Part shown: piece after piece, positions 4,525-5,099 of the stretch
Numbering within the stretch: position 1 is the first letter of the stretch
How the letters are laid out: every line of letters begins with the position of its first letter
Assembly (NCBI GenBank): GCA_016926985.1
Contig: JAFGNO010000034.1
Location: 1 to 5,099, forward strand
DNA: 5,099 bases
Origin: Anaerolineae bacterium
Lineage (GTDB): Bacteria; Chloroflexota; Anaerolineae; Aggregatilineales; UBA3940
Direction: 5' to 3'
Notes under the pieces: model-generated
Told to the model about the DNA's origin: nothing
What the model saw: only the letters and a program-made list of their open reading frames with translations
Databases searched by the model: none
Translations under genes and position numbers: made by a program

Positions 4525-4879
4525 AAACGTAAAGAAGCCACCAAGGACTGGCTACCCTCATGGCTTCTGCTTTCTCGTTTTGGTATGCGGACAACCTGTC
4601 CGCCGAAAATTGCTAGCTATCTGAAGGGTTTGCCAGTCAGGAGAAGACATGCGGCACTATCATGGCCTGTATTGACCATGTTGGTAGCGACATCTTTGAA
4701 CAAACTGGTGAAACCCTTCATGATTTACTAAAACCTCATTATGATGTGGCTATTATATTCCATTCATACTAAGGACTCAAACTATTTTGGTTCTTCTCGG
4801 GGGCAATCGCATCAAAGTCGAGAGAGAACTTGAAAGAGAAAATCCTCATTGAGGATGAGCGGAGGCGAAGCAACAGAAA
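4525..4879. other. Non-coding region upstream of the HEAT gene
   Basis: Apart from the promoter, I see no defensible gene here. Short plus-strand frames exist: one reads KEATKDWLPSWLLLSRFGM from about 4535, and a second frame at 4661-4771 reads MACIDHVGSDIFEQTGETL. Together they could be a frameshifted gene remnant, but I do not recognise a family and both overlap the minus-strand leader. A small hairpin ATCCTC-ATT-GAGGAT lies at 4842-4856, with no T-run after it on either strand. Confidence 0.4.
4752..4780 (-). promoter_or_regulatory. Sigma70-type promoter for the HEAT-tRNA-SDR unit
   Basis: On the minus strand a perfect -10 hexamer TATAAT (4757-4752) is preceded at exactly 17 bases by TTGAGT (4780-4775), a 4/6 match to TTGACA. 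The predicted start is near 4745, giving a leader of about 240 nt before the HEAT start. No better promoter was seen upstream of the tRNA array or the SDR fusion gene. Confidence 0.6.
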
Positions 4880-4919
4880 GTTACGGTTTTGGGCGAGTTT
4901 TATTGCTCGAAACCGTAAC
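4880..4919. repeat. Interrupted inverted repeat (strong hairpin)
   Basis: Arms GTTACGGTTT (4880-4889) and AAACCGTAAC (4910-4919) pair perfectly for 10 bp. Inside them are a one-sided TGGG bulge and a second stem CGAG/CTCG (4894-4897 with 4906-4909) around an 8-nt loop. Flanking ACAG and CTGT could add four more pairs outside. There is no T-run, so it is not a classical intrinsic terminator. It lies only five bases before the right copy of the G-rich direct repeat. A protein-binding or recombination site, or a structured RNA, are open options. Confidence 0.6.
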
Positions 4920-4924
4920 GCCTG

Positions 4925-4972
4925 TAGATAAGGAATCTTGATGGATGCCCCTGCGGGGAGGTGGCTGGGGGG
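4925..4972 (+). repeat. Right copy of the diverged G-rich direct repeat
   Basis: This begins TAGATAAGGA, contains CCCC-TGC-GGGG, and ends GTGGCTGGGGGG. It is the partner of 179-227 in the same orientation, about 4.75 kb away. Unlike the left copy it is preceded by a strong hairpin and lacks the tandem CTGGGAGGG that makes the quadruplex motif. Sequence 4973-5099 after it shows no gene or clear signal. Confidence 0.6.
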
Positions 4973-5099
4973 TTACAATACAGACCTAGTTGTGGAACCA
5001 TACAGGTAGACAGAGGGCTTCTCCATAAGTAGATGTTATGCAAAGAGACAACTTCTCAGATGGGAAAAGCTGCCCCTCGTTACACGTTTCTTACCCCCC

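Noticed and set aside
4459..4731. Plus-strand ORF of 90 residues
   Set aside because: It starts inside the HEAT gene on the opposite strand, has no ribosome binding site I can see and no recognisable family; the part after 4535 might be a decayed gene but cannot be supported.
4880..4919. Integron attC site
   Set aside because: attC sites end in AAC on the left and begin GTT on the right; here the ends are GTTAC on the left and GTAAC on the right, and no integrase or short cassettes are seen.
4967..5099. Inverted repeat between GGGGGGTTA (4967-4975) and TTACCCCCC at the window end
   Set aside because: The match is mostly a homopolymer run with one mismatch, so chance is sufficient.

Overview
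This is a bacterial accessory-type window of moderate GC. It holds two long protein genes on the minus strand with an array of tRNA-like genes packed between them. The organism cannot be fixed from the sequence. A large-genome environmental bacterium is plausible, and Chloroflexota is a weak guess based only on the style of the proteins.

Layout in plus coordinates. Positions 3-158 hold the tail of a broken plus-strand reading frame resembling part of a Tn3-family transposase. Positions 159-295 are non-coding and hold a G-rich direct repeat and a G-quadruplex motif. Positions 296-2080 (minus) encode an unusual fusion: a DUF6602-like nuclease-fold domain whose catalytic E-x-K is not visible, a four-cysteine zinc-site motif, and an atypical short-chain dehydrogenase/reductase (SDR) domain whose catalytic Tyr is replaced by Thr. 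Positions 2112-2973 (minus) hold ten near-complete tRNA-like genes and one remnant. Positions 3001-4506 (minus) encode a 501-residue HEAT-repeat protein. A very good sigma70-type promoter on the minus strand (4752-4780) precedes it. Positions 4525-5099 contain no gene I can defend, but they carry a strong interrupted hairpin (4880-4919) and a second, diverged copy (4925-4972) of the G-rich repeat at 179-227. The two repeats bracket the whole gene set in the same orientation.

Reading along the minus strand the order is promoter, HEAT protein, tRNA array, DUF6602-like/SDR fusion. The gaps are only about 27 and 31 bases, so one mixed mRNA/tRNA transcript is likely.

The tRNA array is the most unusual part. 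It has the order A-BACD-BACD-E-remnant, where BACD is a four-tRNA block of about 326 bp present twice in tandem. The bodies of paired genes are nearly identical, but in three of four pairs the anticodon arm is almost completely different. Nine of the ten genes have one extra base pair in the T stem, giving a 13-bp acceptor/T stack instead of 12, supported by C-G/T-A covariation. Several have anticodon loops of irregular size or without T33, and none encodes a full CCA. I suspect specialised or decoy tRNAs that work with the two flanking proteins, perhaps in translation stress or defence, but that function is inference.
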